From contig NW_003314370.1 of NCBI RefSeq assembly GCF_000143415.4, forward strand, positions 273,546 to 337,545: a stretch of 64,000 nt of DNA. Reading direction: 5' to 3'. A program made the position numbers and the translations under genes. The notes under the pieces are model-generated. The model did no database searches and was not told the origin of the DNA. It was given only the letters and a program-made list of their open reading frames with translations. Source of the stretch: Selaginella moellendorffii (Eukaryota; Streptophyta; Lycopodiopsida; Selaginellales; Selaginellaceae). Below are positions 45,140 through 60,892 of the stretch, piece by piece (positions within the stretch are counted from its first letter, which is position 1; each line of letters begins with the position of its first letter).

Positions 45140-47329
45140 TTACCAATAATCTTGGCAGGAGCACCTTCCATCGTCAAAATGATGGAATCTATTCGAGTCT
45201 CTCACAACAATCCTGCGCTTGGTGACGAGCGAGATAAACTTGGTGACGGTGTGGCAGTCGAGACACACCCGGAGGTTCTTGATGATCCACAGTTGGGTTC
45301 CAGGCGGAGTGGCAACCAGGCCAAAACCGATCGCCAGCCTCTCACTGTGCTGCCAGAGGAGCCGCTCCTTCTCGCTCTCTCCAATGTCGTGAAGAACCTC
45401 CCGGACCTCTGGAGCAAACAGCCTTTGCTCCACCATCATCCTCTCCAATCTCCGGAGCTCCATCGCGATCTCCTCGCCCTGTGGATGCGCGGCAAGATCG
45501 TCGCCGACGCAAAACCTGTGATCCACACCGCCAACTTCAATGCTGCTCACGCAGCGCTGGATTCTCACCCCTCTTTCTTTCATTGCACGCTTCACCCTCG
45601 CGGCCTCGGCGTGACACCCTGCCCCGGCAAAGAGATTCGCGAGCAAGACGTACGGGCAGCCGCCGCCGCCGTACTCTCCGTACGCCTCGAGCTCCATCAA
45701 CTTCTCAGCGGCCCGTACGCCGGCTCCCATGTTGCCGTACGACCGGGCCGCGCCCAACAGGCTCATCCACGCCACGTCGCCGGGCACGTACGGCATTGCG
45801 TTGACCAAGTCCTCGCAGTCTTTGACCCGGCCCGCGCGGCCGAGTAAGTCAACCATGGTCAGAAAGTGGTCGCAGGTGGGGTCAACGCGGTGGTCAGAGC
45901 TCATGCTCACGAGGTAGTCACGACCGGCGTTGACCGTCCCCAAGTGGGCGCATGCCAGTAGGACGCTGGCAAAGCAAACGTGGTCAGGAGCCACGCCGTC
46001 GAGTAGCGCTAGGTGGAACGTCCGGATGGCCTCCACGTCATGCCCGTTCTGGGCATTTGCAGCCATGGCGGCGCTCCACGCCACCACGTCTTTCTCCAGC
46101 ATGGAATCGAAGGTATCAGCCGCGGCAGCAATCCGGCCGGTATGGCCGTACGCCGCAACCATGCTGGTCGCGGCGACGCGGCCGTGCTGCGGCATCCGTA
46201 TGAAAGCCACCTCGGCCTGCCATACGTGCCCGCCCTGGGCATTTGCAGAAACGAGTACGGTCCATGAGACGGCGTTCTTGGCGGGCATTTTGTCAAAGAG
46301 GGGCTTCACTTCTGTGGCATTGGAACACATCGATATCAAAAGCGTCCACGAAACGATGTCCCAAGAGGGCATCGTCTGGAAAACTCTTTCGCGGCAGACA
46401 GGTGAGCTCTGCGCCTGGATCAATGCATTCCAAGAGATTTCGTTCCTTTCGGGCATCGAATGGAAGGTCTCGAGGGCTTCCTGAATGCGACCATTGTTTG
46501 CAAACGCGACGACGAGAGTGTTCCAAGACGCAGCGCTCGTTAGCGGCATGAGCTCAAAAATTCTTTGCGACTGGAGTGTATGCCCGCAATGGGCATATCC
46601 GGCTGCTAACGCGTTCCACGCCACCACGTTTCTTAGCGGCATAGAGTCAAAAACACATTTTGCTTCCGTGACACGGCCTAGTTTTGCAAAAATGCTGACC
46701 ATCAGCGAACAGGATACAACCGTTCGCTCCGGCAGATGACAAAACAAAACTTCTGCCTGGTCCAGATACCCACAATGGGCATATGCATTTATCATTGTGT
46801 TCATGCAAACTAGATCTTGCTCTGGCATTCTTTCAAACAATGCTCGAGCAAGACCAGAAAATCCACTCTCGGCAGTGGCTTGCAGTAAGACAGTCCAAGA
46901 GATCATATCTCTCTCTGGCATTCTTTGAAACATGTTTAACGCAAGCTGCAGATGCCCAACCTTGGCATTTAGTAGAATCACCGACGTCCAACACACACTA
47001 TTTCTCTCTGGCATTCGATCGAACGCCACCTTTGCGCCGTCGGCGTCCCTGCTGTTGACGAATGCGCCAAGCATGGAACTCCACGAAAAGATGTTCTTCT
47101 GCTTGATCTCTTGGAAAACTTGAAAGGCATGATCCGAGTTTCCGAGCTTGCCATACTTGTGGATGAGAAGATTGCCGAGGTATCTGTCCGTGCCAAGGCC
47201 GCTCTCGCGAATCTGGGAGTGGAGCAAGGCAAGATTCCTGGCATCGACGCAGCACTTGATGAGGCCAACGAAGTGTTCTTGACGGTGGAGCAGTGGCATG
47301 CCTTGAAAGAACCATGCCTCTTTCACCAA
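45140..47329 (-). CDS. PPR-DYW protein (organelle C-to-U RNA editing factor)
   Basis: An intronless 729-residue PLS-class PPR protein. A tandem of about 15 short repeats (for example MPERDMISWTVLLQATAESG) gives RNA-sequence recognition. The E domain begins around LLGRAGRVKDCEDLVNAMPY, and the C-terminus carries a complete DYW deaminase: EKERLLWQHSERLAIGFGLV supplies the HxE active site, NLRVCLDCHTVTKFISL the CxxCH zinc ligands, and the end is CSCQDYW. It should therefore be both the recognition factor and the deaminase for one or more sites in mitochondrial or plastid transcripts. The N-terminus (MVKEAWFFQGMPLLHRQEHF) is not a clear transit peptide; another start cannot be excluded. Its start codon lies 84 bases downstream of the stop of the kelch gene, which is on the same strand. 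Confidence 0.93.
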   Translation of the reverse strand: MVKEAWFFQGMPLLHRQEHFVGLIKCCVDARNLALLHSQIRESGLGTDRYLGNLLIHKYGKLGNSDHAFQVFQEIKQKNIFSWSSMLGAFVNSRDADGAKVAFDRMPERNSVCWTSVILLNAKVGHLQLALNMFQRMPERDMISWTVLLQATAESGFSGLARALFERMPEQDLVCMNTMINAYAHCGYLDQAEVLFCHLPERTVVSCSLMVSIFAKLGRVTEAKCVFDSMPLRNVVAWNALAAGYAHCGHTLQSQRIFELMPLTSAASWNTLVVAFANNGRIQEALETFHSMPERNEISWNALIQAQSSPVCRERVFQTMPSWDIVSWTLLISMCSNATEVKPLFDKMPAKNAVSWTVLVSANAQGGHVWQAEVAFIRMPQHGRVAATSMVAAYGHTGRIAAAADTFDSMLEKDVVAWSAAMAANAQNGHDVEAIRTFHLALLDGVAPDHVCFASVLLACAHLGTVNAGRDYLVSMSSDHRVDPTCDHFLTMVDLLGRAGRVKDCEDLVNAMPYVPGDVAWMSLLGAARSYGNMGAGVRAAEKLMELEAYGEYGGGGCPYVLLANLFAGAGCHAEAARVKRAMKERGVRIQRCVSSIEVGGVDHRFCVGDDLAAHPQGEEIAMELRRLERMMVEQRLFAPEVREVLHDIGESEKERLLWQHSERLAIGFGLVATPPGTQLWIIKNLRVCLDCHTVTKFISLVTKRRIVVRDSNRFHHFDDGRCSCQDYW

Positions 47330-47413
47330 GACAAGGATAAAACCATTACAAAGATAAATGGAAAGAAGCCACTTCAGTTCAAAAGTAACTTACAAGTTAG
47401 CAAGAAATGAGTT

Positions 47414-49361
47414 TTACACGCCTTGAGAGGCTTGTTTAGCTGCACAGTGATTTGCTACGTGAGCCTTCTTCTCTTCTGCTACCTGCTAGAAAGAAGAAAA
47501 TAAATGAGGAAGAAACATAAAACCATCACGAAAAATCATACCTGACTAGCAAGTTGCGCACAATCCATGGTTTCTTCGGACTCCTCTTTGCTCGGTTTAG
47601 CCTTTACTACGGCCTTTTGGACGTCCTGTGGTTTCCTCCTGTGATGTTTTCCTTCCTGGCGTTAGAGAGTAACTGAGGATCAAACGAAACAAACCTTGCC
47701 ATGTAAGATTGCACTGCCTGAGCAAAGCCAGGCTTGTACGAGAAGAGCAGCCCACGGAAGAGCTTCCCATCGATGGAGGCTTCTAGCGTGTAACCGTAGT
47801 TGAATACGTCGCTTACTCTAGCCTCGAACATCTTCTCGCCTAGCGGCTGGACGTGAGCTTGAAACTCTGTAGCAGGAGTTTGACAGGGAAAAATTGGAGA
47901 GGTCCAAGGTTTTCCGCAGATACCTCCGTGAGATGAAACCAAGCTCTTGTCCGCATCCCGTTGCTTGTCTAGCACGAATGGCGTGGCACGATACTCTTGC
48001 CGCCTTCTCTTAAGTTCCTTACGCATGGATAGCTTTGGTTCTGATGGATCTTTCTCCCTCAGCATCTCTTCACAGAAAAACGGCAACCATATTGTCAAGA
48101 ATGGCAGCAACGTCAATAAAAGAAGAAGCCAACCTGTGTCGAGGAAATACATGTCATCCAGAGCTTCAAGCTCTTCGTTACATCCCCCATAGAAGAATAA
48201 TATGCCTCGCTCTGCGTCCACGGAATCTCCTGCAAGGGAGAAACGTGGAGAAGGCCCGGGACCAGAGGGATTCGAAGTCGCCCAAACACCAGTCGCTACA
48301 AAATGCCCCATGAGACCAACAGGAAACAAATCTACCTACAAGTGCACGTACTTAAATCGAGAGTGTGGACGTCATTGAATAGCTTGCGATCATCGGAGAA
48401 TCCTCCAAACACGACGAGATACTTTCCATGGCTGATTGTTGTGTGCCCGGCTCTTGGCATCAGCTCGGCACCAGTCGTCTTTACCTCCCGCCATGCCATT
48501 GTTTCTGGAAACGCAAATGAATTCGCAAGTTTAAAACCAGCACAATGTATGTACCTGTGTCCAGAATATGAACGTCGTTTAGATAGGCATTACCACCGTC
48601 CTCGCCACCCATGACAACAAAACAGTTCTTATAGGAAGAGCAGGTATGGCTATCCCGAGGAATAGGCGAGACTCCAGTGGTAGACATCTTCTTCCAGACA
48701 AAAGTATCTACAGGAAAAAAAAAAGTTTAGAAGAAAACAAGGAAAAATAACAGGATATTACTCGTGTTCAAAACATGGAGGTCGTTGTAGTACTCCTCCT
48801 CTGAGGGATCGCTGGATTTCCCACATCCCCCAAACACGAACAGGTTGTCACCAATGAGAGACGCGCTATGTCCTTCTCTCGGAGCAGGAACATCACCAAA
48901 AACGTCGGGTTTCCCCCAGGTGTTGGTAGCTGCATCGGATGATAAGAACAAGAAAAAAAACTCGATAGAACTCGGAGCTTACCAGTATCCAAAACAAAGA
49001 GATCGTCGAGCGGGCTGGTTCCATCAGTACCGCCAAACACATAGAGCTTAGACCCGACGGCCGTGGAGCTGTGGCTGTCCCGAGGAGAAGGGTGCGCTCC
49101 TTTCATCACAGGCTTGCTCCAGGTGTACGTCCCTGCGCGATCCCATCAAAAACATGATCAAAACCATATTTTCCGGAAAACCCAGAAGAGGAAACTTATA
49201 CCAATGTCGAAGACGTGAACATCGTTGGTCTGGCACTCGTCCCGGCCGTAGCCACCGAAAATGTAGATGAGATTCCTGACCGCATTACAGGTGTGGCCCC
49301 ATTTGCACCCCGGCGGCTGCTGCTGGAGCTGATCGCTGGATCGACGAGGCGCCCACTTCAT
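47414..49361 (-). CDS. Kelch-repeat beta-propeller protein
   Basis: At least five kelch units are visible across the exons, each with the double Gly and a spaced Tyr/Trp: KWGHTCNAVRNLIYIFGGYG, SPRDSHSSTAVGSKLYVFGG, APREGHSASLIGDNLFVFGG, IPRDSHTCSSYKNCFVVMGG, MPRAGHTTISHGKYLVVFGG and SPRFSLAGDSVDAERGILFF then YGG, together one six- or seven-bladed propeller. A charged helical region follows (MLREKDPSEPKLSMRKELKR) and then a C-terminal domain (FEARVSDVFNYGYTLEASID) that I do not recognise. About nine exons. The role is probably protein binding in the cytosol. I chose ATG 49361 (MKWAPRR); another in-frame ATG at 49379 adds six residues. PICKLE lies upstream on the same strand, its stop 314 bases before this start. 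Confidence 0.85.
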
Positions 49362-49674
49362 CTTTACCCTAAAATACAAGTGTAAAAGAGAGACTACAGG
49401 GTTTATAGCGCTGCAAAATAGAAATCCCTCTCAATGCATTAAAAACGCAAGACTGGAGAGCAAGGAAGCAAACCGTGGACGAAAATTTCTATTTTTAATC
49501 TTGGTTCCAGCCTCGAGCACCTGGAACAAACAGGAACTTTAAGCCTCGAAAGAGAATAGCGAAGAGCAAGACCTTGATTCTAGTCGTGGTTCCAGCCTCG
49601 AGAACCTGGAACAAACAGGGACTTGAGAGACTCGAAAAAAGAATAGCGACGAGCAAGAGTGAAGAACCTTGATT

Positions 49675-55163
<5,489 letters not shown>

Positions 55164-55214
55164 TGCTATCACTCCCTGGACGAAAACCTAGAACTAAAAA
55201 ACAATGGAAGAAAT

Positions 55215-56864
55215 ATGAACGCCATACCTTCCAGCTCGATTGGTATCCAGAAGCTGCGATCCTTCGCCAAGGAGAAGCGCCGGATCGAAGAACAGGAGGA
55301 GGAGCTCGAAGAGGACAAGGATCGCTCCTTCTTCTCGCTGAGGAAATGCCGCGTGCTAGCCGATGCCAAGCGCCTGCATTCGCTGGTCGCGCTCCACGAT
55401 CGCTCCCAAGAACCCTACCTCCACAATCTCGTCGTGCAAATGTATGGCCGATGCGGCAGCACGCGCGACGCGATCGCGGCCTTCCAAGATATTCGCGACA
55501 AGAATCTCTTCTCCTGGAATATCGTGCTTGGGGCGTGCCTGCGTAGCGGCGATGGATTGGCGGCGCTGGAGCTCTTCTGGAGAATGGATTGCGATGGATC
55601 CGTGAGGCCAAACCGGATCACGCTCCTCTGCGTCGTCCGCGCTTGCTCGATCCTGCCCCAGTCCGCTAGAATCCGGCGGATTCTCGAAGCCGTCCACTCC
55701 AGATGTGGCAGTGATGTCGCTGTGGTGAATTCTCTGCTCACGATCTATGGCCGCTGGGGAAGATTATCGGATGCCATGGCAATATTTCGGCTCCTGGGCA
55801 AGAACCGAGACCAAATCTCCTGGACTGCGATGATCACTGCGTATGCCCAGCACGGGCATCCATCCGACGCGCTGGACCTCTACCGACAGATGGATCCCAG
55901 GCTGATCGACAAGACCGCATTGATCAGCATTCTTGGCGCCTGCTCCAATCTTGGAACCCCAGGGCTCTCCCAGGGCAAGCAAGCGCACGCCCTGATCTCT
56001 TCCCGCGCCTACGACCAAATCGGCGACGCCGTGACGAGCAACGCGCTCATCAGCATGTATGCCAAGTGTGGAAGCCTCGCCGACGCCAAGGCCGTCTTCG
56101 ATCGAATCCCCCGCGCGATTAGAACTGTCGTCTCCTGGAACAGCATAATCCAGGCCTACGCGCTCGCCGGACGCTTCGATCAAGCCCTGGAGCTCTACCG
56201 CGCCATGGATCTCGCCAAGAACGACGTAACATTCGCTACTGTGCTTGGCGCTTGCTGCTCGCTAGCCGACGCCCAAGACATCCACGGGCATATTCTCCAT
56301 AGCCAGCGCCAACGCGAGCCTCTCACCGGTACGGCACTGGCCCAAGCGTACGGCAGGGTGGGCGCGCTACCGCTGGCCGCCGCGGCATTCCGCGACATAC
56401 GCACGAAAACTACGGTCACCTGGAACACGCTGCTGGCGGCATATTCCAACCGTGGTCACGTAACCGTGGTAGCCACTCTCTTTAGAGAGATGAGCTTGGA
56501 AGGCATACAAGCCAATGCAGTGACTTTCGTGAGCCTTCTCCAGAGCTCAAACCAAAGCTTAGACGCGAGCTTTTTCTACTTCCTGGAGATGAGAAGAGAG
56601 TATGGGATTTCTCCAAGCGCCGAGCACTATGGTTGCATTGTAGACAGCCTTGGACGAGCTGGAGAGCTCGATCGAGCTCAAGAGTTGATAGAAGCTATGC
56701 CGTTTCACGAGGACGCTGTGGCTTGGATGAGCCTTCTCTGTGCGTGTGCCATTCACGGAGAGTTTAGACGGGCTCTGGAGGCCGCTGAAAGAGTTGTTTC
56801 GCTGGAAGGAAACGACAGTGCTCCCTACACACTACTCTCAAATATGTTCGTATACTTGCCTTGA
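55215..56864 (+). CDS. PPR protein, C-terminally truncated
   Basis: An intronless PPR protein of about 549 residues. After a coiled, charged leader (AKEKRRIEEQEEELEEDKDR) come PLS repeats such as YLHNLVVQMYGRCGSTRDAI and LISILGACSNLGTPGLSQGK, then the usual C-terminal landmarks LGRAGELDRAQELIEAMPFH and VAWMSLLCACAIHGEFRRAL. It stops at APYTLLSNMFVYLP, exactly where PPR proteins go on into the E/DYW region, and the last 27 bases overlap the end of the metallophosphoesterase gene on the other strand. So the editing domain is absent and probably lost. I chose ATG 55215 (MNAIPSSSIGIQKL) because the frame further upstream runs into the PICKLE coding region on the other strand. Organelle targeting is not obvious. 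Confidence 0.82.
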   Translation: MNAIPSSSIGIQKLRSFAKEKRRIEEQEEELEEDKDRSFFSLRKCRVLADAKRLHSLVALHDRSQEPYLHNLVVQMYGRCGSTRDAIAAFQDIRDKNLFSWNIVLGACLRSGDGLAALELFWRMDCDGSVRPNRITLLCVVRACSILPQSARIRRILEAVHSRCGSDVAVVNSLLTIYGRWGRLSDAMAIFRLLGKNRDQISWTAMITAYAQHGHPSDALDLYRQMDPRLIDKTALISILGACSNLGTPGLSQGKQAHALISSRAYDQIGDAVTSNALISMYAKCGSLADAKAVFDRIPRAIRTVVSWNSIIQAYALAGRFDQALELYRAMDLAKNDVTFATVLGACCSLADAQDIHGHILHSQRQREPLTGTALAQAYGRVGALPLAAAAFRDIRTKTTVTWNTLLAAYSNRGHVTVVATLFREMSLEGIQANAVTFVSLLQSSNQSLDASFFYFLEMRREYGISPSAEHYGCIVDSLGRAGELDRAQELIEAMPFHEDAVAWMSLLCACAIHGEFRRALEAAERVVSLEGNDSAPYTLLSNMFVYLP

Positions 56865-59222
56865 GTTGTTGCGAATCCCGCAGGTTGTGAAGATCGTGGA
56901 GATCATGAGCACGGGAACGGACCACACGAAGCCGGGAGAAGCCCATCCCCATTTCCAGTCGAAAGCAACCGCGACCCAGTAGCATTGCTGCAAGAACAAA
57001 CGAAGAAAAGTTTTCGGAAAAGCTAGCTTCGCAAGAACAAGAACAAAAAGGCTTACCCGCCAATGAAGCCAGCCGATGAGTAAACAGACTGCAAGAAGAG
57101 CTTTCCTCCTCCATCTCGAGCACACCACGCAGCGCTTCTTCTCGACTTTGGCCTCGTTTTCCAGAAGCTGGAGCAGGCCAGAGTCGGACTTTTCGTTCAG
57201 CTTCTTCCGTGACACCTTACTTCCTTCGCTCTTGCTCGTTTTTCCACAATGCTTTGCTTGATGGGCTTCGCAGGCTGCTCTCTCGGCTGACAAACCGGCG
57301 ATCACCACGCTTAGTGGCAAGACGACCATGTAAAGAAACGGCAAAACGATGACCAAGACGTCCGGGGAAGCTAAGCCAGACTTTCCAAGTTCCTGAATGT
57401 GCCAACCTGTGCGGCTTAGATATCCTGCTGCATGGCCATCTCCAAATGGATACCCCCAAAACCATGGAAGAAAAACTAGCCAAGTAACCAAGGCGAGTTG
57501 TCCCCACCATAGTCCGGCATTCCGAGACCCTTCCATGAAAATCCATCCAACACTCTTCAGCGCATACTCCAAATACGAACCCCCGCTCTTCGTGTTCCAG
57601 GCCAGCACCGAAGAAACGAAGTTCTTATACGCCTTCTTCTGCTTGAGACGAACGTACGCAAGCCTTGGCAGTAAAAGTACTGCGGCCAGCAGTCCAATGC
57701 TAAGCCAAAAAAGCAGCAGATAAGCATCGCCCCACTGTACTCCCATCACGAGAAACTCCGAGAATCCCCACTTAAGTTCCGCGACTTTGCCGTCTACCGA
57801 AAACGGCCTAAGCTCGCTCGCAGTCTTCCTGCCTGAAGAATCAGTCACCAAAACTTCTAGCCAGTACCGCAGGGCCGACGGATCCGAGTACCTGTTTCTC
57901 CTCCATCTTGTCTCATAGAAAACTGCTTTGTTGTTGGGACCCCAAGTGAGTTGCATATCAAGTTCGTCGACCAGACGGAGAGAGCCCGACTTGCTGTCGT
58001 ATACTTTTGCCACCGCAGATGTTATCGGCACCTCGGAGAACACAAGTGCTCGAATGCGATCACCGTGGTCTTCATCATCTCCAGTGTAAGCTGGATGCCT
58101 CTTCATAAACCGCGAATCCAAAGGATATGTCGGTAAGACTATCGTCGTGAAGTTCATCGTGCCGTCCAACCTGATATCCACGAACGAAGTGTGGCCGTGA
58201 TCAAGTGAAAGCACTCGCACGGTCCTGCTGCCTCTCCAGTCCCCGATTTCCCACTCCCAAAACTCGTTCTTTCTGCTAGAGGTGCCACTGCCCGGGTACG
58301 AGTGAAGCCGATATAGCTGCTTTCCGAACTTGGTGTGGAGGTGGCCACACAAGTATGCCGAGATGCCATGCCTCGCGAGAATCTCTTCGGGTCGTCTCCC
58401 TGATTCTGAAGAGGCCGTGAAAGACATTGGAAAGTGTCCAAACGCTACCTTGGCGGAAGAACTGGGTGCCTGCTTCTTTTCAAAGCCTTCGAGCAGGGAC
58501 ACCATTTTCCCAAGCATGGAGTCTGTCGGATGGCCAAACAGATTTGTTGGCCCGCGAAGCCCGATGGCCATGGTATCATCAAAGCCAAGAAACAAGTACT
58601 TCCAGCCACCAGGAACCTGTCAGAGAAAAAATTGTTTTCAGCTGTAAGTTTCACAAGCTCGAGGAATGATCCAAGTTAACGCACCGTGACAGTTGCCGCT
58701 TGAACAGGATCGACACGATTCATATCTGCACTGATGCTGTACCGAGAAAAGAAGTCCAGTTCGCGATTGGGAACACCAAACCTGTCATGGTTGCCACGAA
58801 GATCGAAGAACACACTTTGTGGCAATCGGCTCTCTTTCGATACGTGCTTCATGGTTTTCTGGTACTGCATCCACTCGGCTTCATCTTGCCTTGTCACAGA
58901 GAGGTCTCTGTTCTTGGCATCTATAACGAAAATGCAAGGGAATGTTAAGAAAAAAATCGTGGGAGAGTGCAAAATTACCAGTGAGATCGCCGGTGACGAG
59001 CACCAGAGCAGGCCGGACGAGCGCCAGAAACCGCGAGGCCAGAATCTCGAGATCTTCCGCTCGATTTGGATGAAAAACACTCACATGGAGATCGGAGATC
59101 TGAACGGCCCATGCGACAGCGTCTGGCGCATCTGAGAAATCTATCTCTGTCTCCTCGCACCTGATCCTGGCGAAGAGCGCGAGCGCGATCAAAGCTACTG
59201 GTAAGCGCCAGATAGGCGCCAT
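56838..59222 (-). CDS. Calcineurin-like metallophosphoesterase transmembrane protein (TMEM62-like)
   Basis: A membrane-bound member of the calcineurin-like phosphoesterase superfamily. Exon 1 (59222-58979) codes a signal peptide (MAPIWRLPVALIALALFARI) and the first metal motif ISDLHVS, then VLVTGDLT. Exon 2 (from 58920) gives SVFFDLRGNHDRFGV, and exon 3 gives VAFGHFPMSF and AYLCGHLHTKF, which together make the D-x-H, GD, GNHD and GHxH metal-binding set. After a beta-rich lumenal part come about eight hydrophobic helices from 57.8 kb on (AYLLLFWLSIGLLAAVLLLP and others). A 69-base intron at 57057-56989 stays open in frame and would be missed by simple ORF calling. The stop is at 56838; just before it AAGGCAAGT could be a GC-type donor. 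Substrate and membrane are not known from sequence. Confidence 0.87.
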
Positions 59223-60064
59223 AACCTAGACGAAATGAAAAATATTTTAGGGTTCTTGAGGGAATTACTTCATCCGTTTCCTACCAGGATAATAGAATTC
59301 TTCAGTCAGCCGGGAAATATTCTTAAACCATTAAATAAATTGACTTTCTATTTTTCATAATAATTAATAAATAATATAGAAATGATAATTATTACTAACT
59401 GTCGTTAATAAATAGTATTTTCACATTTTTGGTTTGCTTAAGAAAGCTTGTAAAGATATACCTAGAATATGCTTTGATATTCTGGGATATTTTACCATCT
59501 AATTGTTTTATTAATTTAGATTAATCTTGTATTTATAATTTATAAACAGTATATTGTAGTGTTTATGAATTTTAAACATTCATTAAGAGTTGTTATTAAT
59601 TATTGACTAGTTTAAATTCCATAAGTTTCCAGAAGTGCACTTGCCATTGCTCGAAGCAAATGACCAAAGTTGACACATTGTCTAAGGATATCATCCTGAA
59701 CGGTGAAGGCGGGGATTAAATACACGTGGATATGTAAACTATATAATCCCTCACAAGCTCCATAATGCTTAAACTCAGTCCTTGAAAATTTTTAAGCCAA
59801 GAAAACATCGTTGCATTGTTTTAGCGTTTTTGTAAATATACTCCACGCCAGATCGTAACAAGAAGTCTACTCTCAAGGCAAAGAAACACGTGGAGCAGTG
59901 ATCTTAACAGAATAGTCCAAGTCTAAGATTTTCTTTGTTGTCAAAGTCAAAAAGTTATTCAACCTGGGTGCCTATAAAATGTTTCTCGGCTCTTCTGGTC
60001 GATTGGGTTGCTTCGTGGTTTCGTCTCAGCACGTCTCGGCAAGCGGCCACCCCGACTCAACTGC
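59223..60064. other. AT-rich spacer without genes
   Basis: From 59300 to 59640 the sequence is very AT-rich and repeats the character of the 29.8 kb region. No coding region is recognised. The last 150 bases before 60065 are GC-richer. Confidence 0.5.
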
Positions 60065-60425
60065 TGATTCTCGCGCTCGGGCTCTTCCTCTCCTCTCGCG
60101 CTTGCTCTCTCCCTCTCGCGCTGGCGCTATCGTTCTCCCTCTCGCGCTTGCTCTCTCCCTCTCCCTCTCCCTCTCCCTCTCGCGCTCGCGCTATCCCTCT
60201 CCCTCTCGCTCTTGCTCTCTCCCTCTCCCTCTCTCGCGCTCGTGTTCCCTCTCCCTCTCGCTCTTGCTCTCTCCCTCTCCCTCTCTCGCGCTCGTGTTCC
60301 CTCTCCCTCTGGGCTCCCTCTCCTCTCACGCTTGCTCTCTCCCTGTCCCTCGCGCTCGTGCACTCTCCTTCTCATTCTCGCGCTCGTGCTCTCCCGCCCC
60401 GCCCCTCTCTCTCACACACATTTCA
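60065..60425 (+). repeat. CT-rich minisatellite (CTCTCC and CTCGCG units)
   Basis: About 360 bases made of CCCTCTC, CGCGCT and TTGCTCTC units on the plus strand. A longer unit of about 50 bases (tcgctcttgctctctccctc onward) is seen twice near 60206-60310. It ends just before a splice acceptor (tttccag, 60447-60453), so it may lie in a leader intron of the small ORF that follows. Confidence 0.9.
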
Positions 60426-60454
60426 CATTTCTCTTGGTCTGTTTTGTTTCCAGG

Positions 60455-60750
60455 ATGACGGGAAAAGAAGAGCTGAATGCTGCGGTGCGTGACGTTATCG
60501 AGCTCAAGGAGAAGCTCCATGACCTCCTGCGTGCCACGGAAATTGCCATCGGGGACACCATGAATTCCTTCGACCGGAAGGAATTCAAGAAGGAGATAAA
60601 TCGCATCCTACAGGAAAACCCCTACTCGCGATCGATTGCCCGGAAGGGGAGAGATGCAAGGCCAAGGCAAAGAAGCTCGAGAAGCTCGGGGAGGCCTTTG
60701 AACGGGCCGTGCTGACTGCAGGGGCGGCTGTGAATGAACTAGATGTTTAG
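60455..60750 (+). CDS. Small helical protein, frameshifted
   Basis: ATG 60455 follows an acceptor-like TTTCCAG and opens MTGKEELNAAVRDVIELKEK then LHDLLRATEIAIGDT, with strong helical and coiled-coil character. In this frame it ends at 60715 after an unlikely Arg/Ser-rich tail. A second frame over 60640-60750 reads CKAKAKKLEKLGEAFERAVL then TAGAAVNELDV before TAG, clearly of the same style. Either one base was gained or lost near 60620-60650, or a tiny intron lies there. I do not recognise the family. It stands between a CT-rich tract and a duplicated F-box gene, and may be a decaying copy of a gene elsewhere. Confidence 0.45.
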
Positions 60751-60892
60751 GTTGGTTGTTGTGAATCGCTTTTGTCAAAGACAGATCTCCACAAATGCGA
60801 TCGAATTCCTGGAAAGAATTTTAAGAATATTCGCTACAATAAAAAAGCAGACCGAATATGGCTCTTTTGTTTTCTCTCGCTAGTTAGGAACG

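Noticed and set aside
44966-45847. A 293-residue plus-strand frame over the PPR-DYW gene
   Set aside because: It is antisense to the DYW domain, which carries all zinc and active-site motifs; no domain is seen in the plus frame.
60057-60492. Long Ser/Leu/Pro frames and Arg/Glu frames in the CT-rich tract
   Set aside because: They are translations of the CTCTCC/CTCGCG repeat on both strands and show no protein character outside the repeat.
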